Assembly (NCBI GenBank): GCA_903859815.1
Contig: CAIOOA010000219.1
Location: 1 to 42,121 of the forward strand
DNA: 42,121 bases
Reading direction: 5' to 3'
DNA from: an uncultured Methylococcaceae bacterium
GTDB lineage: Bacteria; Pseudomonadota; Gammaproteobacteria; Methylococcales; Methylococcaceae
The notes below the pieces were generated by a model, which saw only the letters and a program-made list of their open reading frames with translations, made no database searches and was not told the DNA's origin. The stretch's first letter is position 1, and each line of letters begins with the position of its first letter. A program made the position numbers and the translations under genes. Below are positions 41,575 through 42,121 of the stretch, in pieces.

Positions 41575-41576
41575 AT

Positions 41577-41891
41577 CAACAACCCACACCCAAATGCAAA
41601 TTGAAAGCCCACCCTGGTGCGGGGGCGATTGAAATTGATTCCGTGACCCGTTTGGATGGCATTCCGCCCGAGGCTTGGCAATACCGGCTCGGCAACCGCT
41701 CGGCGCTGGAATGGGTATTGGAGGAATACCGCGAGAAAACTCCGAAAGACCCGACCATCCGCGAAAAATTTAATTTGTACCGCTTCGCCGACCATAAGGA
41801 AGCCGTGATTCGTTTACTGGGCCAAGTCTGCCAAGTCAGCGTTGAAACCGTTGCCATCACTGAAGCGATGCGCAAAACTGGCGAGGCATGA
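41577..41891 (+). pseudogene. C-terminal remnant of a type ISP restriction-modification enzyme
   Basis: The last about 100 codons of a larger protein are preserved in frame to TGA at 41889-41891. Tell-tale segments are GIPPEAWQYRLGNRSALEW, KDPTIREKF, NLYRFADHKE and VSVETVAITEAMR, which match the extreme C terminus of LlaGI-type single-chain (type ISP) restriction enzymes of about 1,500 residues. The sequence begins right after the palindromic element, and an ATG inside the element could start a 116-codon frame, but no function would remain. The rest of the enzyme is absent from the window. Confidence 0.75.
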
Positions 41892-41956
41892 TTGTTATAA
41901 TTATTTGGCTGGTTTCCAAGCTCTGATGTCTCACTTATTTATTGAAGGCAAAACCA

Positions 41957-42121
41957 ATGATCCACGAATATATCCAAGCAGCCCTAGACTTGGCACATTA
42001 CGAAATGATTGAAGACGAAGAGCCTTTTTACGGCGAAATTGGCATTCTACAAGGCGTTTGGGCGACGGGAAAGACACTGGAGGAGTGTAGACGAAATTTG
42101 GCCGAGACCATTGAAGGCTGG
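41957..42121 (+). CDS. HicB-family antitoxin, 3' end outside the window
   Basis: ATG 41957 with AAGG eight bases upstream; 55 codons run to the window edge. MIHEYIQAALDLAHYEMIED, then FYGEIGILQGVWATGKTLEE and CRRNLAETIEGW match the partial RNase H-like HicB fold (GEI..LQGVWATG.TLEECR.NL.E). HicB neutralises the HicA mRNA interferase and represses the operon. No hicA lies directly upstream, where the restriction-enzyme remnant is; it could follow downstream or be missing. Confidence 0.8.
   Translation, partial: MIHEYIQAALDLAHYEMIEDEEPFYGEIGILQGVWATGKTLEECRRNLAETIEGW

Overview
The window looks like a gammaproteobacterial chromosome. The anchors are trhP/yegQ, trmL, yrfG next to a CysQ-family gene, ilvI-ilvH, glgP, an NtrC-type two-component pair and an MlaD-like lipoprotein. 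Codon style, the abundance of CCGGAATCCAG-type palindromes and Uma2 genes recall aquatic or sediment gammaproteobacteria such as Methylococcales or Thiotrichales, but I cannot fix the genus.

Region 1 (1 to about 11,565) is an integron-type cassette array without a visible integrase. It has seven attC-like sites (inner/outer core GCCTAAC...GTTAGGC) at 282, 4394, 5946, 6709, 8554, 9619 (cut) and 11482, each after the + strand gene(s) it would accompany. Cargo comprises an apparent RiPP (ribosomally made, modified peptide) operon at 480-4262, a CitMHS transporter, a lipoprotein, a TPR protein, an unknown 133-residue protein, a GIY-YIG protein (minus strand) and the remains of a toxin-antitoxin module. 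Five cassette ends share a further module of about 90 bp just before attC, with a hairpin whose arms change but keep pairing. The RiPP operon is the most interesting content: a 31-residue precursor (Lys-rich leader, Arg-rich tail), a perfect-stem terminator, an E1/ThiF-like adenylating enzyme, a catalytically intact ureohydrolase (arginase family) and a JmjC/cupin 2-oxoglutarate oxygenase. Both the E1 and the ureohydrolase carry N-terminal segments that look like peptide-recognition (RRE/PqqD-like) domains. I infer Arg-to-ornithine conversion plus hydroxylation and adenylation of the precursor tail.

Region 2 (11,626-25,763) is mostly core genome: trhP, a NagD-like phosphatase, a small cupin, an MCE/MlaD lipoprotein, a 23-bp tandem repeat, a sigma-54 response regulator with its histidine kinase, a c'-type cytochrome lipoprotein, a periplasmic alpha-carbonic anhydrase converging on a SulP transporter, glycogen phosphorylase and trmL.

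Region 3 (25,764-32,567) is accessory: a secreted permuted-papain-like protein followed by a membrane-anchored helical protein, then a minus-strand group of a TIR-TM-SUMF1/FGE-like protein, an exported flavin amine oxidase and a truncated second TIR copy, then an outer-membrane barrel.

Region 4 (32,702-42,121) has a Cache-type hybrid histidine kinase, yrfG, a tandem-duplicated CysQ-like protein with metal-site residues lost in both halves, ilvI-ilvH, a Uma2 protein, a SLATT-like two-helix membrane gene broken by one in-frame stop, a palindromic TIR (terminal inverted repeat) element, the tail of a type ISP restriction enzyme, and the start of a hicB-like antitoxin.
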